This document shows positions 48,754 through 56,924 of a stretch of DNA of 64,000 nucleotides, one piece after another. This DNA is from Winogradskyella eximia. Lineage in GTDB: Bacteria; Bacteroidota; Bacteroidia; Flavobacteriales; Flavobacteriaceae. The DNA lies in the NCBI RefSeq assembly GCF_003386165.1, contig NZ_QRDV01000001.1, positions 1,159,998 through 1,223,997 on the forward strand. Direction: 5' to 3'. The notes under the pieces were generated by a model. It was given only the letters and a program-made list of their open reading frames with translations, searched no databases and was not told the DNA's origin. The translations under genes were made by a program, and so were the position numbers. The stretch's first letter is position 1; every line of letters starts with the position of its first letter.

Positions 48754-49425
48754 ATGAAAAACACACTATTAAGTCTAAACGAAGCCACCAGAACCGTAAA
48801 CTCAGGTAGCAATAAAGTCACGTTATTAGATAATATCAATTTGAATGTAGAGGTGGGAGAATTCATATCACTAATGGGACCTTCTGGTTCTGGGAAATCA
48901 ACCTTGTTGAATTGCATTGGCATGTTAGATCATTTTACAGATGGAGGCTATACGTTTTTAGGAGAGCCTGTGCATAGCATGAAAGAAAAAAACAGATCCA
49001 AATTGTATAAAGAGTACATCGGATTTGTATTTCAAGCCTATCATCTTATTGATGAATTAACAGTTTACGAAAATATTGAAACCCCTTTACTCTATAAAAG
49101 TGTAAAATCTTCGGAACGCAAAGCGATGGTAGCCGATATGTTAGATCGTTTTAATATCGTTGGAAAGAAAGATTTATTCCCAATTCAATTAAGTGGAGGG
49201 CAACAGCAATTGGTCGGCATTGCTAGAGCATTAATAGGAAAGCCAAAGTTGATTTTAGCAGATGAGCCAACAGGGAATCTAAACTCTAAGCAAAGTGAAG
49301 AAATTATGGAGCTCTTTGCGCAATTAAATAAAGAAGGAGTCACCATAATCCAAGCCACACATTCAGAAAGTAATGCCGCTTATGGCTCTCGAATTATAAA
49401 TTTACTAGACGGAAAAATAGTCTAA
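48754..49425 (+). CDS. ABC transporter ATPase 2, divergent signature
   Basis: This is a 223-residue LolD/MacB-type ATPase. Walker A is GPSGSGKST (42-50), the Q-loop region is GFVFQAYHLIDELTVYE (about 90-106), and the switch His203 is in QATHSES. The signature reads LSGGQQQLVGIARAL (146-160): Leu153 replaces the usual Arg after QQQ. The D-loop reads GNLNSKQ, with Asn177 in place of Asp (GNLDS in ATPase 1). Walker B (LILADEP) keeps its catalytic Glu. It is therefore probably active but atypical. It may pair with permease 5 or form an asymmetric heterodimer with ATPase 1. The TolC-like gene follows after a 196-bp gap filled by a repeat. Confidence 0.92.
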   Translation: MKNTLLSLNEATRTVNSGSNKVTLLDNINLNVEVGEFISLMGPSGSGKSTLLNCIGMLDHFTDGGYTFLGEPVHSMKEKNRSKLYKEYIGFVFQAYHLIDELTVYENIETPLLYKSVKSSERKAMVADMLDRFNIVGKKDLFPIQLSGGQQQLVGIARALIGKPKLILADEPTGNLNSKQSEEIMELFAQLNKEGVTIIQATHSESNAAYGSRIINLLDGKIV

Positions 49426-49460
49426 TTATCATAAATAAAAAGGCATTTCGATAACGTTGC

Positions 49461-49569
49461 GTCACTTCGAGTGAAATTTTCGCTTTTCAGAAAATTTTGT
49501 ATCGAGAAGTAATATGTAGATATAAGATTCTCGATACATTTCTCGTTCGCTCGAAACACTCGAATTGAC
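49461..49569. repeat. Nested palindromic intergenic repeat element (~109 bp)
   Basis: The outer arms GTCACTTCGAGTG (49461-49473) and CACTCGAATTGAC (49557-49569) match at 12 of 13 positions. The inner arms TATCGAGAA (49500-49508) and TTCTCGATA (49528-49536) match perfectly. Sequences of this kind (TTCGAGTG / TATCGAGAA) recur in intergenic regions of Flavobacteriaceae as I recall, and have no coding content. It separates ATPase 2 from the TolC-like gene. Confidence 0.7.
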
Positions 49570-49621
49570 GATGCTGTAAGATTAATTATTCGACACCTAA
49601 ATAATTAAAAAGAAACAAATC

Positions 49622-51043
49622 ATGATACATAAACTTGTAAGATTAATCATCATTGTACTGATGAGCTGGGCTGGTTTTGCTCAAAATGAAACAAACAAAA
49701 GTTATACTTTAGACGAATGCATTGCAGTCGCTTTAGAGCATAATCTCGATTTAAAATCAACCAATTTACAAGCCAATTCAGCAAAAGTAAATTATCAGCA
49801 GTCTAAAGCTAATTTGCTGCCAAGTCTTAATGGAAATTTTAGTCTGGGTGTTAATGACGGAAGAAGTATTGATCCATTTACCAACGCTTATATTAATCAA
49901 GAATTGACATTTTCAAATTTAGGTTTGAGTTTAGATATGACCATCTTTAATGGCTTTCGATTATTGAATTCGGCTAAACAAGAGCGATTGAATAAAAAGG
50001 CATCAGAGTTAGAAATTGAAGCCGCGCAACAAGATTTAATTTTGAATGTAACTTTAGCATATCTTCAAGTTTTAAATGCTAGAGATGTTTTAGAATTAAC
50101 TAAAGCACGACTAAAAACGACTAAACAACAACTTAAAATTCAACAAGATTTTTACGACAACGAATCTGGAAATCCAGCAGATTATGCAGATATTTTAGGA
50201 CAAGTGGCAAGCGATGAAACTAGTGTTTTGTCTTCTGAAAGTAGCTTAAATAATACCAAACTGAACTTAGCACAATTAATGAATTTAAAAGAAAACGTCA
50301 ATCTAGCGACAGATGGATTAATCCTGGATTTTGAAAAATACAATTTAAGTTCGGATGCCGTTTTTGAAGAATCTATTCAAAATTTAGCCACATTTAAAGC
50401 TAAAGAATTACGTGTTGAAGCCGCTAAAAAAGGTGTCAGTGTTGCAAAGTCTCAATTTACACCCGAAATATCGCTTTTTGGTGGTGTCAATACCAATTAC
50501 TCAAGTGCCGCAGAACTGTTTACGGCAACAGGATCAAACGTTGTGGGAACTGGCGATTTTGTTACGGTTGATGGTCAAAATTTACCAATTATGACAGAGC
50601 AAACTAATTTTGCTTCAAAAAGTATTGGTTACAAAGATCAATTAGATAATAACTTAAATACTGTGGTTGGCGTTGCAGTAAATGTGCCATTGTTTAATGG
50701 GTTTAGAGCAAAAAACAATGTGGCTTTAGAAAAAATTAGAGTAGAGGAGTCTATCATAGAATTAGAGCGTACCCATGTAGATATAAAAAATGCCATTGCT
50801 CAGGTTTATTTTGATATGGAAGCTGCCTATAACCGTCATCGAAGTTTAGAAAAACTAGTTGACGCTTACCAAGAATCCTATCGCATTAATGATATCCGAT
50901 TTAAAAATGGAGTGTCTAATTTCTTAAATTATATTACGAGTAAGAACAATTTAGACAATGCCAAAGTGAACCTTGCCAATGCAAAATATGAATACTTGTT
51001 ACGTGTAAAAGTTCTAGATTATTACAGAGGCATTCAGATTTAA
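49622..51043 (+). CDS. TolC family outer-membrane protein of the export cluster
   Basis: This is a 473-residue outer-membrane channel with a signal peptide (MIHKLVRLIIIVLMSWAGFAQ). The OEP repeats are clear: SYTLDECIAVALEHNLDLKSTNLQANSAKVNYQQSKANLLPSLNG at the start, LDMTIFNGFRLLNSAKQERL in the first barrel region, VAVNVPLFNGFRAKNNVALEKI in the second, and NDIRFKNGVSNFLNYITSKNNLDNAKVNLANAKYEYLLR near the end. With the adaptor at 34263 it would complete a MacAB-TolC-like envelope-spanning exporter. It lies downstream of a repeat element, so it may have a separate promoter; I saw no convincing one. Confidence 0.92.
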   Translation: MIHKLVRLIIIVLMSWAGFAQNETNKSYTLDECIAVALEHNLDLKSTNLQANSAKVNYQQSKANLLPSLNGNFSLGVNDGRSIDPFTNAYINQELTFSNLGLSLDMTIFNGFRLLNSAKQERLNKKASELEIEAAQQDLILNVTLAYLQVLNARDVLELTKARLKTTKQQLKIQQDFYDNESGNPADYADILGQVASDETSVLSSESSLNNTKLNLAQLMNLKENVNLATDGLILDFEKYNLSSDAVFEESIQNLATFKAKELRVEAAKKGVSVAKSQFTPEISLFGGVNTNYSSAAELFTATGSNVVGTGDFVTVDGQNLPIMTEQTNFASKSIGYKDQLDNNLNTVVGVAVNVPLFNGFRAKNNVALEKIRVEESIIELERTHVDIKNAIAQVYFDMEAAYNRHRSLEKLVDAYQESYRINDIRFKNGVSNFLNYITSKNNLDNAKVNLANAKYEYLLRVKVLDYYRGIQI

Positions 51044-51240
51044 TTTAGGAATTGTAGTTTCATTTTTATGATGTGTTTTAGTTTTAATTAGTAGTTTATC
51101 AGGATTTACTAATAGCATTAATAATTAAATGTTTTGAATTAATCAGTGCTAGTTCTAAATTATAGTTTTACGATATGAAAGTTAGAATACTATTCTACAC
51201 TTTCTTAAAACGAAATGTTTAATCTATAAAACTAGAAATT

Positions 51241-51771
51241 ATGAAAATTAAAAATTCAATAGTATCGATGGCATTACTGTTTGTAACTGTATTTGCATTT
51301 GCTCAAAATAAAGATGATATGCGCGTTATGAAAGATGCTGAAAAAGCGATAACAACTTTAAAACAATTGGATAGAGGATTAGAGAAATTTTTTAATAATG
51401 CTTCAGGCTATGTTGTATTTCCAAATGTAGGTGAAGGAGCATTGATTATAGGAGCTGCATCGGGAAACGGTGTATTATATGAAAACGGAGTGTCAACTGG
51501 CATGGCTGAAATGAAAAAACTAGACATTGGGATGCAAGCTGGTGGAGAAGCTTATACACAAGTTGTTTTCTTTGAAACCGAAGAAGCCTTAAATGAATTT
51601 AAAGAAGGGAATTTTGAGTTTTCTGCTGAGGCTAAAGCTGTAATTATAGATGAAGCTGTAAGTAAAAATGCAAACTATAATGATGGAGTAGTTGTGTTTG
51701 CAAAATCTAAAGGTGGAGTTATGGCAGATGTTTCAATTGGTGGTCAGAAGTTTAGTTATTCTGAGTTTTAA
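51241..51771 (+). CDS. SYLF (Ysc84-like) lipid-binding domain protein
   Basis: This is a 176-residue secreted or periplasmic protein with a signal peptide ending at AFAQ (about residue 22). The SYLF domain pattern is present: FFNNASGYVVFPNVGEGALIIGAASGNGVLYENG, then MKKLDIGMQAGGEAYTQVVFFETEEALNEFKEGNFEFSAEAKAV and GVMADVSIGGQKFSY. SYLF domains bind phosphoinositides in eukaryotes; in bacteria the role is unclear, perhaps at the envelope. It is a single-gene unit with its own terminator and lies next to a signalling operon. Confidence 0.88.
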   Translation: MKIKNSIVSMALLFVTVFAFAQNKDDMRVMKDAEKAITTLKQLDRGLEKFFNNASGYVVFPNVGEGALIIGAASGNGVLYENGVSTGMAEMKKLDIGMQAGGEAYTQVVFFETEEALNEFKEGNFEFSAEAKAVIIDEAVSKNANYNDGVVVFAKSKGGVMADVSIGGQKFSYSEF

Positions 51772-51793
51772 ACCAATCTTCAAATTATAAGTT

Positions 51794-51822
51794 AAAGCCG
51801 ATTATTAAAATCGGCTTTTTTA
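51794..51822 (+). terminator. Terminator after the SYLF gene
   Basis: AAAGCCGATT (51794-51803) and AATCGGCTTT (51809-51818) form a perfect 10-bp stem with a 5-nt loop, followed by a T-run. Confidence 0.9.
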
Positions 51823-52076
51823 TTGTATTCAAATTAATTTACAATTTAAAGGCGTGTTTAATTTATTAAAATTATGCAGCTCTGATGAGAAGTTATTCTT
51901 TATAAAAGTGATAGAATTCTATTTCGTCTTTAAGTAAATATCCTCATTCATAATATATGTTCTTTTTTAATATTAACAATTCCTCAAAATAACATAGTGA
52001 TTTATGTGAATTTTAATATTAAATTTGATTAAAATCAAAATTGAGTAAATATTAATCTAGTGCTATAGGCTTTATA
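51823..52076. other. AT-rich intergenic stretch without a gene
   Basis: Together with the terminator this gap is 305 bp long. I see no ORF of note and no RNA gene. Near its end GATTAAAATCAAAATTGAG and several T/A runs may hold the promoter of the AraC-response regulator-kinase operon, but no TAnnTTTG box stands out. Confidence 0.5.
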
Positions 52077-52625
52077 ATGAAATTATTGTTAAAATTCGAT
52101 TTTACTAAAGTTTGCAATGCTGTTTTAAAGCAGAAGTTGGAAACACATCAATTCAATTATCAACAAACAGCTTTTGGTGAGATAGAATTGATGGATAAAG
52201 TGTCTGAGGAACAATTAAAGACTTTTCATGAAGATATTAATAGTTTTGGAATTGAGGTTGTTGAAGATCCTAAAAAAATTGTGATTCAAAAAATTAAAGA
52301 TGTTATTGTAGATATGGTCTTTAATGAAAAGGATATAAACGTGAAGACTTCAGTTTACTTAGCTGAGCAGCTAGAAGAGAATTACAACTATTTGTCTAAT
52401 CTGTTTTCAGAAGTGACGTATACTTCCATAGAAAATTTTATTATCTTACAGAAAATAGAATATACTAAGATTTTATTGACAAGTGAAGAACTTTCGCTCA
52501 CCGAAATAGCATTTAAACTTAACTATTCTAGTGTGGCGCATTTAAGTAAACAATTTAAAAATACAACAGGTATTACACCTTCAGCTTTTCAGCGTATTAT
52601 TGCTAAAAGAAAACAAATAAATTAA
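52077..52625 (+). CDS. AraC-family HTH regulator (short)
   Basis: This is a 182-residue protein with no classic effector-binding cupin. The first ~80 residues (MKLLLKFDFTKVCNAVLKQKLETHQFNYQQTAFGEIELMD...) look like a small alpha/beta domain. The AraC DNA-binding domain covers about residues 85-180, with the second helix-turn-helix in LSLTEIAFKLNYSSVAHLSKQFKNTTGITPSAFQRI. It is followed after 21 bp by a CheY-like regulator and then a histidine kinase, so it may be the transcriptional output of that pathway. It was chosen as a real gene because of the clear AraC C-terminus. Confidence 0.88.
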   Translation: MKLLLKFDFTKVCNAVLKQKLETHQFNYQQTAFGEIELMDKVSEEQLKTFHEDINSFGIEVVEDPKKIVIQKIKDVIVDMVFNEKDINVKTSVYLAEQLEENYNYLSNLFSEVTYTSIENFIILQKIEYTKILLTSEELSLTEIAFKLNYSSVAHLSKQFKNTTGITPSAFQRIIAKRKQIN

Positions 52626-52646
52626 CCTAACCGTAAGTTTGTAAAT

Positions 52647-53093
52647 ATGAATAGCGATTATATTAATATAGCTTTGGCTGATGATGATGAGGACGATAGG
52701 TTGTTTTTTACAGAGGCCTTCGAAGAGTTGAAAATAAAAAGTAAAGTGTTGCTTTTTAAGGACGGTATAGAATTAATGGAGTATTTAAATGATTCCGCTA
52801 ATACGCTACCAAACTTATTGTTTTTAGATTTAAACATGCCAAAGAAATCTGGACTAGAATGTTTAAAAGATATTAAGGCGACTAAACGGTTAAGTGATAT
52901 GGCAATTGCGATATACTCCACGTCTGCATCAGAAGAAGATATCGAAAACACCTTTGTTAAAGGTGCCAATGTATATATTAAGAAACCCAACGATTTTGAA
53001 AAACTTAAGAAAGTACTTTCAGAAGTCGTAACTACTAACTGGCAATATCATACCAGTGGTTTAAATAAAGACAATTTTTTATTAAGATTATAA
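52647..53093 (+). CDS. CheY-like single-domain response regulator
   Basis: This is a 148-residue receiver domain without output domain: acidic pocket DDDEDD (12-17), phosphoacceptor Asp61 (LFLDLNMP), the conserved Thr/Ser switch in AIYSTSASE (about 92-95), and the conserved Lys in YIKKPNDF (about 112). The type resembles the Rcp1-like receivers that pair with histidine kinases of the SHDLQEPLR class. It lies between the AraC gene and the kinase gene, 3 bp before the latter, and is therefore the obvious partner. It may pass the phosphate to another protein or control the AraC regulator by contact. Confidence 0.92.
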   Translation: MNSDYINIALADDDEDDRLFFTEAFEELKIKSKVLLFKDGIELMEYLNDSANTLPNLLFLDLNMPKKSGLECLKDIKATKRLSDMAIAIYSTSASEEDIENTFVKGANVYIKKPNDFEKLKKVLSEVVTTNWQYHTSGLNKDNFLLRL

Positions 53094-53096
53094 TCT

Positions 53097-54878
53097 ATGC
53101 CAACACCTTCTAGCAGATATCTTAGAACCGCCTTTGTAGTCGGACTTTTCGTTATTTTATGTATAGGTGGTTTTACGTATAAACATATTAGCGAACTATC
53201 TCAAACATCTAAAGTTGTTAAGGATAATTACTCGTTAAGAAGTGAGTTAGAGCTTATTATTTCTAATCTTAAAGATGCAGAAATAGGACATAGAGGTTTT
53301 TTACTAACGCACGATTCTTTATTTCTTAATCCGTATAAAGAAAGTCTACAAAAAATTACAAACAACCTTTCTAAATTAGATACGCTAATTGTCCCTAAAG
53401 GAGAGCAAGTTGAAAAACTAAAGGAGTTAAAGGGTGATATAGCTCAGCGATTTAAGAATTTTGATAAATCTTTTAGTCTCGCTAATGATGATGATACGTT
53501 ACTTACACAAGATTTATTATTCTTACTGCATGAAGGTGAAATTAGAATGGACAGAATCCGTGCAGATATCAACGAAATGTTAGATTTGGAACAGCGTCTA
53601 TTAACCCATAACCAGGAGATTAATGAAGAGAAAATAGGATTAACACCCTTGTTGTTTTATGGTTTATTAATAGTTACGTTAGTTATTCTTTTATTAGCCT
53701 ATGTAAAAATGACTACGGATTTAAAAGCTCTAAAAGAAAGCAATACAGAACTAGAAATTTTCGAAAAATTAACCAAGCAGTCAGAGGTTGTGAGTAATAC
53801 CAGTACTTGGGTTTGGTATATTGAAGAAAATGTATTTGAATTTTCAGATAATTTATACCGTTTAGTAGGTGAAGAACCACAAAGTTTTGAACCAACTTTA
53901 GAAAATTTTTATAAATACGTACACGAAGAGGATATTAATAATTTGGGGCAGCAAGTTAATATGATGATGCGTGAAGAAGAATTGCCTTTTACAACGTATC
54001 GCGTAGTGCATAAAGATGGCACTATTAGGTATCTAAAGGCGTATTCTAAACTTATGGATGATACTGAAGGTGATAAAAAAATGTTTGGTGTCACTATTGA
54101 TATTACAAGTGAAGTCGAAAACTACCGAATCATCGAGCAGCGTAACCAAGAGTTAGAACGTACTAATAAAGAACTCTCTGCGTTTAACTATGTTGCTAGT
54201 CATGATTTGCAAGAGCCTTTAAGAAAAATTCAGACCTTTATGTCGCGATTAGAAACTAAAGAAAAGGATCATATTTCTGAAAGTGGGCAACTCTACATTC
54301 AAAGAATGAAGTCGGCATCTGCGAGAATGCGTATGCTTATTGAAGATTTATTACAATATTCCCGAACAAATACATCCGAAAAGGAATATGTAAAGACTAA
54401 TATAAATATGCTATTAGAACATGCTAAGACAGAGCTTTTAGATAGCATTGAAGAGAAACAAGCTAAAATTATATGTGATGGTTTGCCTACAATGGAGGTG
54501 ATTTCATTTCAAATTCAACAGTTGTTTATCAATTTAATAAGTAATTCATTAAAATATAGTAAAGAGGGAGTTCCTCCAATAATCGAAATTACTCACGAAG
54601 AGGTACGTTCTAGAGATGTAGACGAGATAAACAAATCCTTATATAAGTTTCATCACAAAATTACTTTTAAGGACAATGGTATCGGTTTTGAGCAGATTTA
54701 TGCTGAAAAGATATTTTTACTCTTTAATAGATTACACGGTAAATCTGAATATTCTGGTACAGGTATCGGTTTAGCAATATGTAAAAAGATTGTAGAAAAC
54801 CATAAAGGAATTATTATAGCAGATGGTAAACCTAATGTTGGCGCTACATTCACAATTTATTTACCGTTTTTAAAATAA
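53097..54878 (+). CDS. CHASE3-PAS sensor histidine kinase
   Basis: This is a 593-residue kinase. TM1 at about residues 11-27 and TM2 at about 181-202 enclose a periplasmic CHASE3 helical sensor domain (LKDAEIGHRGFLLTHDSLFLNPY). A PAS/PAC domain follows (about 230-345), then a coiled-coil linker. The HisKA domain has phosphoacceptor His369 in VASHDLQEPLRKIQTF. The ATPase domain has LFINLISNSLKYSKEG (N box), FKDNGIGFEQIY and YSGTGIGLAICKKIVENH. SHDLQEPLR kinases commonly have single-domain receivers as partners, as here. The stimulus is unknown. No clear terminator follows. Confidence 0.93.
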   Translation: MPTPSSRYLRTAFVVGLFVILCIGGFTYKHISELSQTSKVVKDNYSLRSELELIISNLKDAEIGHRGFLLTHDSLFLNPYKESLQKITNNLSKLDTLIVPKGEQVEKLKELKGDIAQRFKNFDKSFSLANDDDTLLTQDLLFLLHEGEIRMDRIRADINEMLDLEQRLLTHNQEINEEKIGLTPLLFYGLLIVTLVILLLAYVKMTTDLKALKESNTELEIFEKLTKQSEVVSNTSTWVWYIEENVFEFSDNLYRLVGEEPQSFEPTLENFYKYVHEEDINNLGQQVNMMMREEELPFTTYRVVHKDGTIRYLKAYSKLMDDTEGDKKMFGVTIDITSEVENYRIIEQRNQELERTNKELSAFNYVASHDLQEPLRKIQTFMSRLETKEKDHISESGQLYIQRMKSASARMRMLIEDLLQYSRTNTSEKEYVKTNINMLLEHAKTELLDSIEEKQAKIICDGLPTMEVISFQIQQLFINLISNSLKYSKEGVPPIIEITHEEVRSRDVDEINKSLYKFHHKITFKDNGIGFEQIYAEKIFLLFNRLHGKSEYSGTGIGLAICKKIVENHKGIIIADGKPNVGATFTIYLPFLK

Positions 54879-54921
54879 TCTAAATGGCCCTATTTATTAA
54901 AATAGTATAAACATTTTCTGA

Positions 54922-54935
54922 AATTGTATAACATG
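54922..54935 (+). promoter_or_regulatory. Shared 14-bp motif, copy 1
   Basis: AATTGTATAACATG occurs here, 133 bp upstream of the lmo0937-like gene, and again at 55427-55440 upstream of the second small gene. It is a candidate operator for a shared regulator. Confidence 0.4.
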
Positions 54936-55068
54936 CTCTATTCTCAATTGAGCATATTTGTTAAGCGTTTTACTCGGCGTTATAATTTTTGCTTAAACTA
55001 TGTTTTAAACCTGTTTACCGCAAATTTCTATTTAGAGTTGAAGCCCTTAATAAAATCGTTTTTCTACA

Positions 55069-55209
55069 ATGAAGACTTTTCTTTACGTTTTTTTAGTGCT
55101 ATTGGTCATACTTTGGGCCATCGGATTTTTTGTTTATGCATTATCTGCAATAATTCACATCCTACTATTAGTCGCTATTATTTTACTCATAGTTTTAAAT
55201 AGAAAATAA
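55069..55209 (+). CDS. lmo0937-like small membrane protein (46 residues)
   Basis: ATG at 55069 and TAA at 55207 define a 46-residue protein that is almost entirely hydrophobic: it begins MKTFLYVFLVLLVILWAIGF, continues with two tightly joined helices and ends IVLNRK. The pattern VILWAIGFF...ALSAIIHILLLVAIILLI is that of the lmo0937/DUF5670 family of two-helix proteins, which is widespread in Bacteroidota and often stress-linked. It is too short for standard ORF cut-offs. A 14-bp motif at 54922 upstream is shared with the next small gene. A longer overlapping frame (54924-55202) was rejected because it has no family resemblance. Confidence 0.75.
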   Translation: MKTFLYVFLVLLVILWAIGFFVYALSAIIHILLLVAIILLIVLNRK

Positions 55210-55426
55210 TTCTAATTATCAACAAAACCCTGTTCAAGGTTTGTCTAATTGAAGCTATTCTAGTTATCTATACTTTTTAATTTTCAGTTTTTCTTGTATT
55301 CTTTAGTATTTGTAAAGCCATTGGTTTAGGATAAGTCAATGTTTGGCTTTTGTTCTAAATCACTATACATCACACTTTTTTGTGTTTTGTTTAACACTTT
55401 TTTGTAATCATGTAACAAAACTGAGG

Positions 55427-55440
55427 AATTGTATAACATG
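55427..55440 (+). promoter_or_regulatory. Shared 14-bp motif, copy 2
   Basis: This is a second exact copy of AATTGTATAACATG, 57 bp upstream of the small gene at 55498. A -7-like TTACTTTG (55458-55465) lies in between. The surrounding 288-bp gap (55210-55497) has no other recognisable feature. Confidence 0.4.
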
Positions 55441-55497
55441 GCAAGCGTAAAGAGTTCGTTACTTTGACAAAAGAAAAATAACCTAATCAATTACATT

Positions 55498-55638
55498 ATG
55501 AAAATATCATCTAAACATTTACAAAAGCAATTTGCAAGAGTTGGTAGAATTTTTCCAAAACGCAAAGTTGAAGCTGTTTATTCAGAAATAGAGTATTCAA
55601 AACTGAAAACTATAGAAAGCACCAAAACAATCTTTTAA
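55498..55638 (+). CDS. Small basic protein of unknown function (46 residues)
   Basis: ATG at 55498 and TAA at 55636 give a 46-residue protein starting MKISSKHLQKQFARVGRIF and ending STKTIF. The first half is strongly basic (KHLQKQFARVGRIFPKRK), the second mixed and probably helical. I do not recognise a family. Support comes from a clean start, a plausible -7 box at 55458-55465, the shared 14-bp motif upstream, and the position 78 bp before the AraC gene. It may be a leader-type or regulatory peptide; the ORF could also be spurious. Confidence 0.45.
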   Translation: MKISSKHLQKQFARVGRIFPKRKVEAVYSEIEYSKLKTIESTKTIF

Positions 55639-55716
55639 ACCTACAAGATTTACATTCCTAATTAGTAAGACTATTAGGATGAATAAAAATTACTATCTAA
55701 CCAAAAACAAACACAT

Positions 55717-56733
55717 ATGAGAACTATAGAGATTAAAGCAAATAATTTACAATTTATGTTTCACGCTTTAAATAATGAAGTTGGTGGAACTTTTACAACA
55801 AACCTTAAAGAGGTAGAGTTAAAAATTGATAATGAGTTAGGTGAAGGCTTAATTAGAGGTATAGAATTAGAAAGAAATACTGTATTTATTGAGTTTGATG
55901 TAAAATTTAAAGAAGACGTTAAGTTCATAGTTGAAAGTCCAAAGCGATCAGTAGTTAACTTTTTATACTGTTCAGAAGGAAAATTAAAACATTCTTTCAA
56001 TAATAATGATGCAACAAACACAGTTGAAACGTTTCAAACAGGTGTTTCTGCTAATATTAATACTACTGAAAATCATATAAGTTTCTTTAAAGACGTCTAT
56101 GTAAACTCTACAATCATTTCGGTAAATACGTCCGAAAAGAGTTCTGCGAAGCACCATATAAATAGTATGGTATCAGAACGTTTTATAACAGGTAAAATAG
56201 CAGATTATAGTTATGTAGGTTCTTATAACTTAAAAATTGCAGAAAATATTAAGCAACTTAAGGCCATAAAACAAGATGGTGTTGTAAGAACACTATTGAT
56301 TCAAGGATTAGTAAATTTTATATTAGCAATGGAGATTGAACAACATTCAATAGATATAGAAAGTGCTCAGAATCCTACAGGTTCGCTTACAGCATTTGAA
56401 TTGAAACAAGTGAAGGAATTATCAGAATACATTAATAACTTCCCTGAGACAAACCTTAGTGTTACTGAGCTTGCCGCTAAGATTTCAATAAGTCCAGCAA
56501 AAGTGCAAGAAGGATTTAAGTTAATGCATGGCAAAACTTTAAACAGTTATATAAGATTTGTTAGAGTTAAAAAATCGGAAGAGCTTATAAAAACTACAGA
56601 TTTAAACATTTCAGAAATTGTATATACTTTAGGTTTTTCTAGTAGAAGTTACTTTTCTAAAATCTTTAAAGAACAATACAATTGCTCACCAATTGATTAT
56701 AAGCAAAACATTAAGTTAGCTGCAACAGCATAA
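55717..56733 (+). CDS. AraC-family transcriptional regulator
   Basis: This is a 338-residue regulator. The N-terminal ~200 residues form a beta-rich sensor-like region (MRTIEIKANNLQFMFHALNNEVGGTF..., VKFIVESPKRSVVNFLYCSEGKLKHSF) without a family name I can give. The C-terminal AraC domain covers about residues 230-335: LSVTELAAKISISPAKVQEGFKLMHGKTLNSYIRFVRVKKSEELI, then LNISEIVYTLGFSSRSYFSKIFKEQYNCSPIDYK. It may control the two upstream small genes. The last ~47 bp of the gene and its immediate downstream bases are partly repeated 178 bp further on (see the repeat entries). Confidence 0.9.
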   Translation: MRTIEIKANNLQFMFHALNNEVGGTFTTNLKEVELKIDNELGEGLIRGIELERNTVFIEFDVKFKEDVKFIVESPKRSVVNFLYCSEGKLKHSFNNNDATNTVETFQTGVSANINTTENHISFFKDVYVNSTIISVNTSEKSSAKHHINSMVSERFITGKIADYSYVGSYNLKIAENIKQLKAIKQDGVVRTLLIQGLVNFILAMEIEQHSIDIESAQNPTGSLTAFELKQVKELSEYINNFPETNLSVTELAAKISISPAKVQEGFKLMHGKTLNSYIRFVRVKKSEELIKTTDLNISEIVYTLGFSSRSYFSKIFKEQYNCSPIDYKQNIKLAATA

Positions 56734-56738
56734 TATAT
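56710..56738 (+). repeat. Direct repeat, copy 1 (3' end of the AraC gene)
   Basis: These 29 bp, covering the last codons (KLAATA), the stop codon and the next bases, recur at 56888-56916 with a single mismatch. Some similarity continues ~16 bp further upstream (TTGATTA) with a 2-nt length difference. Confidence 0.85.
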
Positions 56739-56775
56739 TCAAAAAAAGTTCATTGAAAAAGAATGAAAAGAGAAA

Positions 56776-56840
56776 TGTCGCATTGAGTGCAGTCGAAAAA
56801 CTTAAAGGGATTTAATTCTTCGACTGCACTCAATCTGACA
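56776..56840. repeat. Palindromic repeat element downstream of the AraC gene
   Basis: Two 22-nt arms (56776-56797 and 56819-56840) are reverse complements at 20 of 22 positions, with core TTGAGTGCAGTCGAA / TTCGACTGCACTCAA and a 21-nt centre. It resembles the TCGACTGCGCTCA-type palindromes that I recall from many Flavobacteriaceae intergenic regions. It is flanked by the direct repeats at 56710 and 56888. Confidence 0.8.
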
Positions 56841-56887
56841 TAAGTTTAACAATATGTTCGCATAAATACATATTGATTACCGTAAAG

Positions 56888-56916
56888 ATTAAGTTAGCTG
56901 TAACAGCATAATATAT
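56888..56916 (+). repeat. Direct repeat, copy 2 (duplicated AraC 3' end)
   Basis: This copy matches 56710-56738 with one mismatch and lies just before the terminator at 56925. It is not part of an open gene and looks like a remnant of a local duplication around the palindromic element. Confidence 0.85.
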
Positions 56917-56924
56917 ATCATATG

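Noticed and set aside
54924..55202. 92-codon frame downstream of the CHASE3 kinase
   Set aside because: It overlaps the lmo0937-like gene in another frame and has no recognisable pattern; the shorter 55069-55209 frame has family character.
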